A stretch of 64,000 nt of DNA, taken from positions 1-64,000 of the forward strand of contig CAMLLU010000005.1 of NCBI GenBank assembly GCA_946480925.1. The letters run 5' to 3'. The translations under genes and the position numbers were made by a program. Position 1 is the first letter of the stretch. The number at the start of each line of letters is the position of its first letter. Below the pieces are notes generated by a model. That model made no database searches. It saw only the letters and a program-made list of their open reading frames with translations, and was not told the origin of the DNA. Positions 26,201-33,583 of the stretch are shown here, in pieces. This stretch comes from an uncultured Rivibacter sp. Lineage in GTDB: Bacteria; Pseudomonadota; Gammaproteobacteria; Burkholderiales; Burkholderiaceae.

Positions 26201-26753
26201 TGCGGCACCCGTCGGTGTCGTTCTTGAAGCGCTCACGCACGACCTTGGTCCAACGGTGCCGGCTGAAGGCCACCCAGATCTGCGAATGGGCCGACGGATC
26301 GATGCAGAAGAACTGCGGGCCAATGTTGCTGTGCCCTTCGCGCTTGCAGGCCACGCTGAGCTGCGTGTTGTCGGGCGTCTCGTCGAGGTCCTCGACCGGC
26401 AGCTTGTTGAGCAGGCCGTCGATGCCCACCACGTAGGCGTCCCACACCATGTTCGACTTCAGCACGTAGAGGTAGCCCGCCGGCAACACGCGCATGAAGT
26501 CCCAAGACATGCTGCGGTCGGGGGTGGCCAGCCGCCCGTCGAGCGTCTTCAAGGCCGCGGTTGCTGCGGCATCGGCGCGGTATTTGTCGAACACCGAGCG
26601 CAGTGCCGGGCTGCTGGTCACCGGCAGGATGGCCAGGCCGGTCTTGTGGCAGTTCTTGCAGTTGGAAGCTGACGCCCCGGAGCCAGAGCCCGCAGCCTTG
26701 GCGATCTGCCCCTTGGCTTTCGGCTTCGGTGGAGCAACGGCGGTCTCACCCAT
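23226..26753 (-). CDS. VasX / BTH_I2691-like T6SS effector, probable pore former
   Basis: A 1175-residue protein. The N-terminal region begins with the CxxC-type motif NCKNCHKTGLAILPVTSS, typical of the VasX N-terminal domain of T6SS effectors. The middle is helical and charged. Residues about 802-1003 are Gly/Ala-rich with several hydrophobic helices (GLFTGFALFLSG, GATLLVAGGGSAAGAFV, TAAGALLGASLTGVGLVLFA), as expected for a membrane-inserting toxin. A soluble tail of about 170 residues follows. The start at 26753 overlaps the DUF4123 adaptor gene by 8 bases; a longer frame upstream lies inside that gene. Target: presumably the inner membrane of rival cells. Immunity: the three DUF6708 genes behind it. 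Confidence 0.85.
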   Translation of the reverse strand: MGETAVAPPKPKAKGQIAKAAGSGSGASASNCKNCHKTGLAILPVTSSPALRSVFDKYRADAAATAALKTLDGRLATPDRSMSWDFMRVLPAGYLYVLKSNMVWDAYVVGIDGLLNKLPVEDLDETPDNTQLSVACKREGHSNIGPQFFCIDPSAHSQIWVAFSRHRWTKVVRERFKNDTDGCRTARMTRVDMQAAAKGDVGKGRTVSMAMEANEVHLLGVADFMEKGVRERFSRELNYPLRDRSGQAPALAKRMADASAKTPAKQGVVLFLTDPVGTAEELNCLRLNAVQAHQAWVAGGPCADGTGANPERPWARQSAMHVAYIEAWAEHGIREKQKAGIDGLRGLEQQIRDQGGALGSMTKQQFDQNYGHLVNQPVQNPRGGLNPWSGAKWEPRIDPRTGKPVPSGMGYVRKSDAYWNALTEYHTKPKSADRLDRYREHLRYEELKAFNTQYETQEQAWGKHIAALDKDYIAYVESRWLTDLLAHDFESNKKFADARHDARQVKEHLLDTLARLQATERALGGAAVSEHSLNYLQKAVEKKVDDKDNWIARALLEDFGFLKKVQEGTTDPGTAPDLYEIAIGACGHASKEGREEWLKLWESVKEQASASAQNLALPIQQAINHLRMRQLAGAAGNPGKALALMEEIAKKELVWVRAAALHEYLATTKKHYSIKVRWTLGEYLDAQVNAIEQMPGFEMQERPHGSRTQVRSEMRKARKQLEKLSRDPRFSGQVITVPLIVESGALQARAARAGEGTLSVFSDDLLGARKPPVSLPKSVVEALVQRRPAGRGSAFKLVATREGLFTGFALFLSGRELFAALQGLSKSGFEQADAVASFASAISGIFGGAAEVGAMVTQGAFQGGTQATGAVTAAAFSRAIALRFGAGLLGAAGAWADGASSFIKAARAGRAGDKEAASHYVGSGATLLVAGGGSAAGAFVTWRAALAARGGQQVVQLLGRQAVAGVARGVVLRTAAGALLGASLTGVGLVLFAAGILWALYAASLEDDDNEVFLDRTYWGKHERKEGAFGGARPGASKDAAQAWMAGGIDAEMMALGNLALGFKAEITDWNGEWFSNDIIEFRFMFGVWSPDSYRFEYRLEAFQDKERRGAPVLVRTGPMPGEVPKKEDEDSEVYELSIQHLIDDDRFQAVRLTFSMFKDGELVGSDALWATVDD

Positions 26754-27714
26754 GATGTGCTTTCCCCCCTTGGCTCGACAGCCAACGGCCATCGGCGATG
26801 GTTTCCAGTGTGGTTTCGTCCAGCGCTGCCGCCGCATCGGCAAACGACTGCCCGGTGCTGCGGGTGTTGGCCAACGCCTGCGCAAACACCGGGTGCTCGT
26901 CGAAGCGCTCGTGCACGCACAGTGCGCAGGTCGCGAAGGTCATGCAGTCGGTGTCTGTTCGAAGCCCCGCTGCCTGCGCGCGTGCGAGCTGTGCGTCAAT
27001 GGTCTGGACCAAGGCATCGCCCGTGCGATCCAGCCCCCAGCCCGCGGCCTGCGGCAGCAGCTCATTGACCCATGCAGTCCTGGCCAGCACATCCCACTGC
27101 CCAGCGTCGAACCCTGCCTCGGCTTTCGCTTGCAGCGGCACGCGCAGCGTGCGTACGGAAAGGTCTGGCCCCACAAAGTGCCAGGCCGCCACAGGCCCTA
27201 GCAGTTGGCGCAATTGCCCGGGCCGCAACAGGGCGCCCAGCCGCGCCAGGACCCGCGGGTCGAAATAGCGCAGCAGCCTGCGTTCGCCTGAAGGGCTTCT
27301 GGCGACACACGCGTGGGCGATCAACGCGGCCAACATCGCACCGTCAACCATCGGCTCCGCCTGCACCGGAGCGACTTCGATCCATGCGCAGATCGAGCGC
27401 ATCTGCCGCGCCTGGTTCACGTTGGCCACTGCCTCTGTCATCGCCAGGCGCACGGTGTGGTTCAGCAGGCGTTCGGCACGCCGCTCGTCGTTCATCAACA
27501 GCAGGTAGGGCATGCGGTCGACCGTGAGGTCGTCATGCTGGATGCGCACGACATGCACCGTGGCGTTGTCGTTCGACGAAAGCACCTTTTCGAGAGGGTC
27601 GGCCAGTGCTCGGTCGATGAGCACTGCCACGGGCGAGGAGTCGTCTTCGCCGCGTGCCAGCGCCGCGCGCAAGGCCATGATGGCGTCGTCAATGAGGTCG
27701 TCGATGGAGCGCAT
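26746..27714 (-). CDS. DUF4123 T6SS effector adaptor/chaperone
   Basis: A 322-residue protein of the DUF4123 type (YLLLMNDERRAERLLNHTVRLAM, CAWIEVA, HACVARSPSGERRLLRYFDPRVLARLGALL). DUF4123 proteins (Tap/TEC) load a specific effector on a VgrG spike and are normally encoded directly before it. That is the case here: the stop overlaps the effector start by 8 bases. The VgrG partner is likely the one at 30079-33156, possibly through the separate DUF2345 protein encoded just upstream. The C-terminal part (about residues 170-322) has no motif I can name. Confidence 0.85.
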   Translation of the reverse strand: MRSIDDLIDDAIMALRAALARGEDDSSPVAVLIDRALADPLEKVLSSNDNATVHVVRIQHDDLTVDRMPYLLLMNDERRAERLLNHTVRLAMTEAVANVNQARQMRSICAWIEVAPVQAEPMVDGAMLAALIAHACVARSPSGERRLLRYFDPRVLARLGALLRPGQLRQLLGPVAAWHFVGPDLSVRTLRVPLQAKAEAGFDAGQWDVLARTAWVNELLPQAAGWGLDRTGDALVQTIDAQLARAQAAGLRTDTDCMTFATCALCVHERFDEHPVFAQALANTRSTGQSFADAAAALDETTLETIADGRWLSSQGGKAHHG

Positions 27715-27723
27715 GCAACCCCC

Positions 27724-28377
27724 TCAGACGATGGCTGCGCCGGTGGAAGCCGCATCGGCCAGGCGCGCTGCGCAGCCCTTCAGTTCCCCCACCTTCGGCA
27801 ACGACACGCTCTCGCTCGCGCTCCCCGCCCCCGCCAGCTCCTTCATCGCCGCCTTGAAATTGGCCGCACCACTGGTGCCCAGCTCGATGTTGCCGCCTTC
27901 GATCTTGAGGTAGCTGCCGCCACCCGTGAGCAGGATGCTGTCGGGTGCGGTGATGCTGATGCCGCCACTCGTGCTGGCGATGGTCAGGGCCTTGTCGGCG
28001 TTGAGCTGTGCCCGGCCTTCCTGCGCCTGCACGCTCACCTTGCCGCTGGCGGCGTGCAGCTTGATGCCGGTGTCTTGCACGGTGCGCTGCGGGTCTTGCG
28101 CCTTGCCGTAGGTGAACAGCGCGATGCCGTCTTTCACGGCCACCGCCTGATGGCGCTGTGCATTGAAGGTGATGTCTTGCTGGGCCACGACCGCCAGCGT
28201 GTGGCCGGCGCTCATCACGGTGCTGGCCGGCGTGTAGGCGCCGATGCCGGCCTTGCCGTCGAGCACGAGGTCGGGCCTGGAAAACGCGGGAACGGTGCCG
28301 CCGCCTCCACCGATGCCGAACTGGCCGGTGACGTTGGGCATGGCGGGGATGATGGTTTTCTTCTTGGGTTCGTTCAT
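27724..28377 (-). CDS. free-standing DUF2345 (VgrG spike) protein
   Basis: A 217-residue protein consisting of the DUF2345 module that normally forms the C-terminal beta-helix of VgrG. Repeating segments are LVLDGKAGIGAYTP, GHTLAVVAQQDITFNAQRHQ, ALFTYGKAQDPQRTVQDTGIKLHAASGKVSVQAQ (part), DKALTIASTSGGISITAPDSILLTGGG (part) and YLKIEGGNIELGTSG. The start is fixed by GGAGGA three bases upstream of the ATG at 28377. The nearby VgrG lacks this domain and carries other modules instead, so this looks like a detached spike part. It probably bridges VgrG and the DUF4123-bound effector encoded after it. Confidence 0.85.
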   Translation of the reverse strand: MNEPKKKTIIPAMPNVTGQFGIGGGGGTVPAFSRPDLVLDGKAGIGAYTPASTVMSAGHTLAVVAQQDITFNAQRHQAVAVKDGIALFTYGKAQDPQRTVQDTGIKLHAASGKVSVQAQEGRAQLNADKALTIASTSGGISITAPDSILLTGGGSYLKIEGGNIELGTSGAANFKAAMKELAGAGSASESVSLPKVGELKGCAARLADAASTGAAIV

Positions 28378-28901
28378 GAATTCCTCCCTGAAAGGGGCAA
28401 TGTGCAGACGGCACGGTTCCAGCCGCCGTTCTTTTCGTCCCGACGCACTTCGTGGACACGTGGCTCGCCTGCGGAACCTCGAATCACGCAGAACTCGGCG
28501 GTATACGCAAAGGTAGGATCGCCCGGGTCCTTGACGCGCGCCCTGAGTCCCACGGTGTAGAGCCGGCCGAATTGCAGCGCTGGCGGCGGGTTGTGCATCA
28601 CAGCCTGCCCCGGCACTTCGCCGTAGCGCAGACACTGTCCTGGCGGGAACAGGATGGGTTTTTCCAGTGTGAACGCCCAGACGGTTTCGTACCCACCGCC
28701 CTCGCCCTTCGTTCCGATGCGCAGATCGGAGAGTTCGGGATCGCCAACCCGAGTTGCGACCGTGTTCTCGATGCCGAAACAGGGCAGTCCTTCGCGGTCC
28801 TCGACGACGACGCGACCCATGCGGGAGCAGGCGGTCATCAGCGCGGCAAGGACACATGCGCACAGCACGGCCCCAGCGAGCGAGCTGCGGTTGAGGCTCA
28901 T
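28374..28901 (-). CDS. putative T6SS immunity periplasmic lipoprotein, copy 3
   Basis: A 175-residue lipoprotein (lipobox MTAC within LAALMTACSRMG). Paralogous to the next two genes: shared PCFGIENT, VWAF, PPGQCLRYGEVPGQA, LYTVGLRARV and TAEFCVIRG. Two Cys pairs are probably disulfide bonded in the periplasm. The ATG at 28901 shares its A with the stop of copy 2 (TGATG). Such lipoproteins occur behind T6SS effectors acting in the periplasm. The cognate candidate here is the metallopeptidase at the end of VgrG. Confidence 0.75.
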   Translation of the reverse strand: MSLNRSSLAGAVLCACVLAALMTACSRMGRVVVEDREGLPCFGIENTVATRVGDPELSDLRIGTKGEGGGYETVWAFTLEKPILFPPGQCLRYGEVPGQAVMHNPPPALQFGRLYTVGLRARVKDPGDPTFAYTAEFCVIRGSAGEPRVHEVRRDEKNGGWNRAVCTLPLSGRNS

Positions 28902-29317
28902 CACCGCGCTCTACTCGCGGCAGGAGTCTGCTGCACAACACACACTGCGGCCTGCGGCTTGCCGTCCTTGCTCTCGATCTGATGCACCCGCACCGCCGTG
29001 GCTGCAGGCTGTTCGCCATACGCCAGGCAGGCATCGGGTGAAAGCTTCAGGGGTTCTTCGCTCCCGCCGACTCGCACCCCCAACTCCCACACGGCCCGGC
29101 TCGGCACGTCACGCTGGTCCAGCTCGTACACGGAAATCGCCGCCAGTGTGGTTGGCCGGCGGCGCGTATCCTGACTGCTCTCGATAGAAAAGCACGGCAC
29201 CTGGCCCGACTGCCGGACCTCGGCTCGCCACATCTGCGACAGGGCACAGGCCGTGCCGCTGATCGACAGCAGCAGTACCGCCACGCTGGCGATGAGGGTG
29301 CGACTTGTGGTCCTCAT
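28901..29317 (-). CDS. putative T6SS immunity periplasmic lipoprotein, copy 2
   Basis: A 138-residue lipoprotein. The ATG at 29317 has AGGA eight bases upstream and opens a signal peptide ending in a GTAC lipobox (LLLSISGTACALS). Family features shared with its neighbours are VPCFSIESSQDTR, AISVYELDQ, AVWELGV, LSPDACLAYGEQPAATA and AAVCVV. It is shorter than the other two because the segment before the last Cys is reduced. It lies 228 bases behind copy 1, with an open stretch between that shows no gene. Confidence 0.73.
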   Translation of the reverse strand: MRTTSRTLIASVAVLLLSISGTACALSQMWRAEVRQSGQVPCFSIESSQDTRRRPTTLAAISVYELDQRDVPSRAVWELGVRVGGSEEPLKLSPDACLAYGEQPAATAVRVHQIESKDGKPQAAVCVVQQTPAASRAR

Positions 29318-29545
29318 GGGAGATTCCTCTTGTCCGCGGGTTCTTGCAAAAAGCCGACCAGCACAGCCTCGAACAACAGCAGGGCCTGCGGATCTCGTCG
29401 GTATTTGCAGCTCATACTTCATCGCACGCCGCTCGCGGCAGAAGGCTAATGGATCGCACGCATCAGCCGCGACGTGCCTTCTTTGCGCTCAACAAGATGC
29501 ACCTTGCCACCGCCCAGGCTGGCGAACCATGCAGAAGCAAGGCAT

Positions 29546-30079
29546 TCATTCCGTACACATGTCATATCGCCAACGCTGGGCTTTGTCATCCCAAGTCACC
29601 ACGTTGGCCTCCAGTCGCCCTGAGGCAGCCGGCTTCATGCAGAACTCAGCCCGGTAGCCCAGCACCGAGCTGGCCTTTGGTGGCTTGCCGTTCAAAAACA
29701 CCACATACACGCGGTGCGGCACGAGTGGTTTAGCTGCATGCGCAGCCTGCGCGCCATTCGGCACATCGCCATAGCGCACGCATTGCCCTGATGCGAGTTC
29801 GATTGCGGGGGCCGACGGCACCGATTCAAACTGCCACATCTGCTCCGGCAGCACGTCGAAGCGGGCTGACTCCCGCTCAGAGACCAGCAATCCACTTACA
29901 CGAATGCCTCCACGCGTCGCCTCTGTTTCGGGTGCCGCGAAACATGGCGCCCCATCCACCGTGCGAACACTGGCTTGCGGAATGCTCGAAACGGCCGCGC
30001 AAGAAATGGCCTGCAGCGCCGCCAGCGCAGCGAAGCAGCCGCGCGCCGCCGTTCTTGCCGTCGAGTTGAGTCTCACCAT
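29546..30079 (-). CDS. putative T6SS immunity periplasmic lipoprotein, copy 1
   Basis: A 177-residue lipoprotein whose ATG shares its first base with the vgrG stop (TGATG), so it is coupled to VgrG. Signal segment with lipobox AISC (LAALQAISCAAV). Shared features: APCFAAPETEATR, MWQFESV, LASGQCVRYGDVPNGAQ, HRVYVVFLNGKPP and YRAEFCMKP. Position and periplasmic location make it the first candidate for immunity to the VgrG-borne peptidase. The assignment to an immunity family is from the conserved pattern and context. Confidence 0.76.
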   Translation of the reverse strand: MVRLNSTARTAARGCFAALAALQAISCAAVSSIPQASVRTVDGAPCFAAPETEATRGGIRVSGLLVSERESARFDVLPEQMWQFESVPSAPAIELASGQCVRYGDVPNGAQAAHAAKPLVPHRVYVVFLNGKPPKASSVLGYRAEFCMKPAASGRLEANVVTWDDKAQRWRYDMCTE

Positions 30080-33000
30080 CACCGGCCTCCTGGCAAGCTC
30101 TTGACATCGGACGGATCGGCAATGAACTGCGCCAACACCTGCTCGAATAGCAGCAAATCGCCGCGGTGAGCTGCGTTCCACATCTGTGGCGGCGAACCGA
30201 ACAGACGCAAAGCCCAATAGTCCGACAGCAGGTTGCCCTGAGCTTCCATGTTGTAGTCACTCAGCCGCTTGCTGGCATCAAGCGAATACTCATACGACAA
30301 GCCGATTCGGATAGCTCCCCTTGCCTTGACCGGGTATCCCAGTTGGTACTGCCACACATGCACCATCTCATGCATGAACCAGAGCCGATCACCAAAGTCA
30401 GTCGTGGAGAAATCTTCCTTGAACCTTGACGAGTTGAAGTACATCTCCCCATTCGGCGTCATCGCCGTGTTGTCCGGCTGCAGCCCGAACCACAGGTACT
30501 CGCCGTTGTGCACCTTCACCTTGGAGTAGTCGATCGAGTCCTTGAAGATCACCCGCGCCATGGCGATCTCGCCCGGCGTGAGCGGGCGAGCTTCGCCCTT
30601 GGGCGTTTGCACCTGCACCACCGAAGCCCCCAGGTTCTGCGGGTTGGTGGCCACGCCGCTGATGGGCACCACCAGCGCCGCGGCTGCTGTGGCGCCGGCC
30701 TGCTGCGCATGCGCGGTGCAACACGACTCCAGCGGCCGGGGGCTCAGCTTCGCTTCGACGATGGGCTGGGCTTCGGCGGTCACGACCCGCTGAGTCAAAC
30801 CCTGCGCATCGGTCTGGCCGGCCTCTACGCTGCCGTCGGCCAGCTTCAGTTCGTAGGCGACGTTCGCCAGCGGCGTTCCCTTGGCATTGAGGAACTGGAT
30901 CTGCTCGTCGAAGGTGGGCGCTTGTTCGGCCTCGCCTGAGCCTTCGGCCTGCGCTGCTGCGCCCGCCGCGGCCGTGGCCAGCGCGAGCGTATCCACCGCC
31001 TGCAGCCCCTCCAGCATGCCGGCCATGCCCCCGGCCGCCGGCAGCTCCTGCTGCGCCGGTTCGCTGCCGATCTTCGTTTGGTGTTGCTGCGCCGCCTGGG
31101 CCAGCGCCCGCTGCAGCTCCCGGCTGGCGTCGAGCTGGGCCTGCGTTTCGCGCGTGTCGAGCTGGTGGGCCGACGCACTGCTCGCCTGCCGGCCATGGGT
31201 GCTGATCAAGGTGCCGCTGCCTGCCCGCAGCGCTCCATGCGCAGTCGTGTACAGCTCGGCCCCATGCCCCTGGTGCTGCAGCCGCTGGTTGTCGCGCTGG
31301 TACAGCAGGTGGCCCAGCTGCAGCCGCGTGGTGGCGGTGCTGGTGGCCAGCAGCACGCGCGCTTCGCCGGGGCTGGCGTCGAACACGAGCTGGTTGGCAC
31401 CGCCCGTGCCGCTCGCGCTGGCGTTGAGTTCCTGGGTCTTGAAGCCCACTTGCACGGCGTTGTGCTGGTGCCCCTGCTGCGCCCCGCTCCTGGCGTCGCC
31501 GGGGAACCAGGCCGGCGCGCTGCCGGTGCTGCCGGCCGCACCGCCGGCGGTCTGGTTGCCCTGGGCGTTGGGCTGGCCCTGGCCGTTGTAGACGCTGCCC
31601 ACCACCACCGGGCGGTCGATGTCGCCGTCGAGGCACTCGACCACCACTTCCTGCCCGGCGCGCGGGGTGAACACGCTGCCCCAGTTGGCGCCGGCCAGGG
31701 GGGTGGCCACGCGCACCCAGGTGCCTGAGCGGTCGTTGGCGGGGGCGTTGTCGTCGCCGGCGTCGTCACTCAGGCGGTGGCTGCTTTGCGTCCCACGCTG
31801 CCAGTGGAACTGGACCTTGATGCGGTGGTCGCGGTCGGTATGGAGGGGCTCGCCTGCGCTCACGACGATGGCGGTCTGCGGGCCTTGCACGGTGGGGCGC
31901 GGCAGCAGCGTGGTGAGTTCGAACACGTGGGGCTGCCCGGCCGCGTCGAGCCCGAGGGCACGCACCGGCAGTTCGGCCGGCAGCGCGACGAGGTCGCACT
32001 CGTACAGCGGGGCGTTGTCGTCGCGCTTTGCCAGGCCCAGCAGCCTGGCGATGGTGGCCTGTGCATCGGCCGCGAGGTTGTTGCGGGCACGGTGGTGCAC
32101 GGCCAGCACGGTGTAGCGGCCGTCGGCACTGGCGTGCTCGGTCAGTTCGATGTGGGTGGCCGGTGCGGCCGCCCTGAAGCCGCCGCGCGCATCGCACAGG
32201 CGGGCGCAGGCGTCCAGCGTCTGCTGCTGGCGTTGCGCGATGCGTTCACCCTGCTCGCGGGTTTCGTAGGCGTACACGCCGGGCAGGTCGCGGCGCACCA
32301 GCGGCGGCAGGCCCGAGGCGGCCACCGCATCGGCGCGCACGGGGCGCAGCGCGTTCTGGCGGTAGTCCCAGCTTTGCAGTTCGATGGCGGCGGTGGTGAC
32401 GTGCACGCTGGCGCCCCAGCGGGTGAGGGTGTCTTCCTTGAAGCTGGCACCGCTTTGCGCGAAGCGCACGCGCGCCTGGCTCGCAGGTTTGACGGCCCCG
32501 TTGTGGTCGGCGATCACCAGGGTGTGGGCACCGAGGCTGTCGCTGGCAGCGTCGCCCTGATGTTCGAACCAAGCGAACAAACCTTCTTCGGCCAGCAGGC
32601 GCTGCACGAAGGCGAGGTCGCTTTCCTGGTATTGGGTGACGAGGCTGCGCTGCGGGTACACGGCCGCGTCGGCCAGCTCGAAGCGCCATTGGGCCCCCAG
32701 GCGGCCGTGGGCCTGGTAGCGGGCGAACACGGTCTCCAGCACTTCGGGCACGGTCATGCCCTGGAAGCTGCGGCTGTCGGTGCGGTGGGCCGCAAGGGCG
32801 AGCCACGGCTCGATGACGAGGCGGTAGCGGGCCAGGCCGCCGTCGCTGCCCAGCAGGCTGAACTGGGTGACGTGGCCGTGCCAGGGGCGCAGCTGGGTCC
32901 TGCTCGCGCCGGTCAGCAGCTCCAGCAGCACGGGTTGGCCGATGAGCTGCTTGAGTTCGTGGTGGGTGCTGGTGGACAGCGCGGTGAGCTGCAGGCGAAA

Positions 33001-33156
33001 GCCGGCGTGGCCGGTGGCCGGCACCACGGCTTCGAGGCCGTCCAGGGTTTCGGCCAGCAGCACGTTCGCCCCCAGCGGGGTGTGCAGGCGCAGCAGCCGC
33101 TCGTGCTGCACCGGGCCGCCGAACAGGCTCGCCAGAAGGTTGACGTCAAGCTTCAT
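30079..33156 (-). CDS. vgrG: evolved VgrG (TssI) with C-terminal zinc metallopeptidase domain
   Basis: A 1025-residue T6SS spike protein. Order of parts: phage gp27/gpD-like base (about residues 1-390; ESDLAFVQRLLAEEGLFAWFEH), gp5 OB fold (about 400-520; DRDHRIKVQFHWQRG, WVRVATPLAGANWG), Vgr_GE region (about 540-690), a transthyretin-like domain (about 746-805; FLNAKGTPLANVAYELKLADG), and a peptidase domain (about 855-1025). The last contains HEMVH at 929-933 and Glu971 in YNMEAQGNL, a zincin HExxH...E arrangement. It lacks the usual DUF2345 needle; that module is a separate gene at 27724. The start overlaps the preceding gene by 11 bases. Three lipoprotein genes follow. Confidence 0.92.
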   Translation of the reverse strand: MKLDVNLLASLFGGPVQHERLLRLHTPLGANVLLAETLDGLEAVVPATGHAGFRLQLTALSTSTHHELKQLIGQPVLLELLTGASRTQLRPWHGHVTQFSLLGSDGGLARYRLVIEPWLALAAHRTDSRSFQGMTVPEVLETVFARYQAHGRLGAQWRFELADAAVYPQRSLVTQYQESDLAFVQRLLAEEGLFAWFEHQGDAASDSLGAHTLVIADHNGAVKPASQARVRFAQSGASFKEDTLTRWGASVHVTTAAIELQSWDYRQNALRPVRADAVAASGLPPLVRRDLPGVYAYETREQGERIAQRQQQTLDACARLCDARGGFRAAAPATHIELTEHASADGRYTVLAVHHRARNNLAADAQATIARLLGLAKRDDNAPLYECDLVALPAELPVRALGLDAAGQPHVFELTTLLPRPTVQGPQTAIVVSAGEPLHTDRDHRIKVQFHWQRGTQSSHRLSDDAGDDNAPANDRSGTWVRVATPLAGANWGSVFTPRAGQEVVVECLDGDIDRPVVVGSVYNGQGQPNAQGNQTAGGAAGSTGSAPAWFPGDARSGAQQGHQHNAVQVGFKTQELNASASGTGGANQLVFDASPGEARVLLATSTATTRLQLGHLLYQRDNQRLQHQGHGAELYTTAHGALRAGSGTLISTHGRQASSASAHQLDTRETQAQLDASRELQRALAQAAQQHQTKIGSEPAQQELPAAGGMAGMLEGLQAVDTLALATAAAGAAAQAEGSGEAEQAPTFDEQIQFLNAKGTPLANVAYELKLADGSVEAGQTDAQGLTQRVVTAEAQPIVEAKLSPRPLESCCTAHAQQAGATAAAALVVPISGVATNPQNLGASVVQVQTPKGEARPLTPGEIAMARVIFKDSIDYSKVKVHNGEYLWFGLQPDNTAMTPNGEMYFNSSRFKEDFSTTDFGDRLWFMHEMVHVWQYQLGYPVKARGAIRIGLSYEYSLDASKRLSDYNMEAQGNLLSDYWALRLFGSPPQMWNAAHRGDLLLFEQVLAQFIADPSDVKSLPGGR

Positions 33157-33541
33157 GCGAGATCCCCGCGAGCAACGGCGACGCAGATGCCAGCACGAGC
33201 AGGCGCTGCAGCAGCAGCGGCTCGCGTCGCAGCACCAGGCAATGGCGTTGACCTGCCACGTCGATAGGCAGCAACAGCTCGCCCGTCGTGGGCGACGTCT
33301 CAGCCGGCTCCACGCTCCAGCGCGACGACTGCATCAGCTGGAGCAGCCGCGTCGCACCCACCGCCGCCTGCGGCGTGGGCGACAGCAGCAGCTGCACGGC
33401 CAGCGACGGCCATGAGTCGGCTGATGCTCCCAGCACCCTGAGCTGGCCCGCGGCCTGCGGCCAGTGCGCGAAGTAGTTGTTGGCCAGCGCAGCTTCGGTA
33501 ATGCGTTGCTGCTCGGCTGTCGTTTCGTCGTTGTGACTCAT
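33146..33541 (-). CDS. small protein between clpV and vgrG, unknown
   Basis: A 131-residue protein that I do not recognise. It starts after clpV with a 42-base gap and overlaps vgrG by 11 bases, so it is translated with vgrG. The sequence is soluble and largely helical at the start (EQQRITEAALANNYFAHWPQAAGQLRVLG), followed by AVQLLLSPTPQAAVGATRLLQLMQSSRW. The last third has hydrophobic Leu-rich strands. It could be a VgrG-specific loading factor or a structural accessory. It has no membrane segment and no signal peptide. Confidence 0.6.
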   Translation of the reverse strand: MSHNDETTAEQQRITEAALANNYFAHWPQAAGQLRVLGASADSWPSLAVQLLLSPTPQAAVGATRLLQLMQSSRWSVEPAETSPTTGELLLPIDVAGQRHCLVLRREPLLLQRLLVLASASPLLAGISHEA

Positions 33542-33583
33542 GCCTGCTCTCCCTTCTGCTTTGCCCCGCGCCGCCTGGCGGCG

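Noticed and set aside
28378..29034. upstream part of the long leftward frame continuing beyond the DUF2345 gene
   Set aside because: It is out of frame with the lipoprotein genes that occupy this stretch; the DUF2345 start at 28377 has its own strong ribosome binding site.
31777..33267. 496-codon rightward open frame
   Set aside because: Antisense to vgrG with no recognisable domain.
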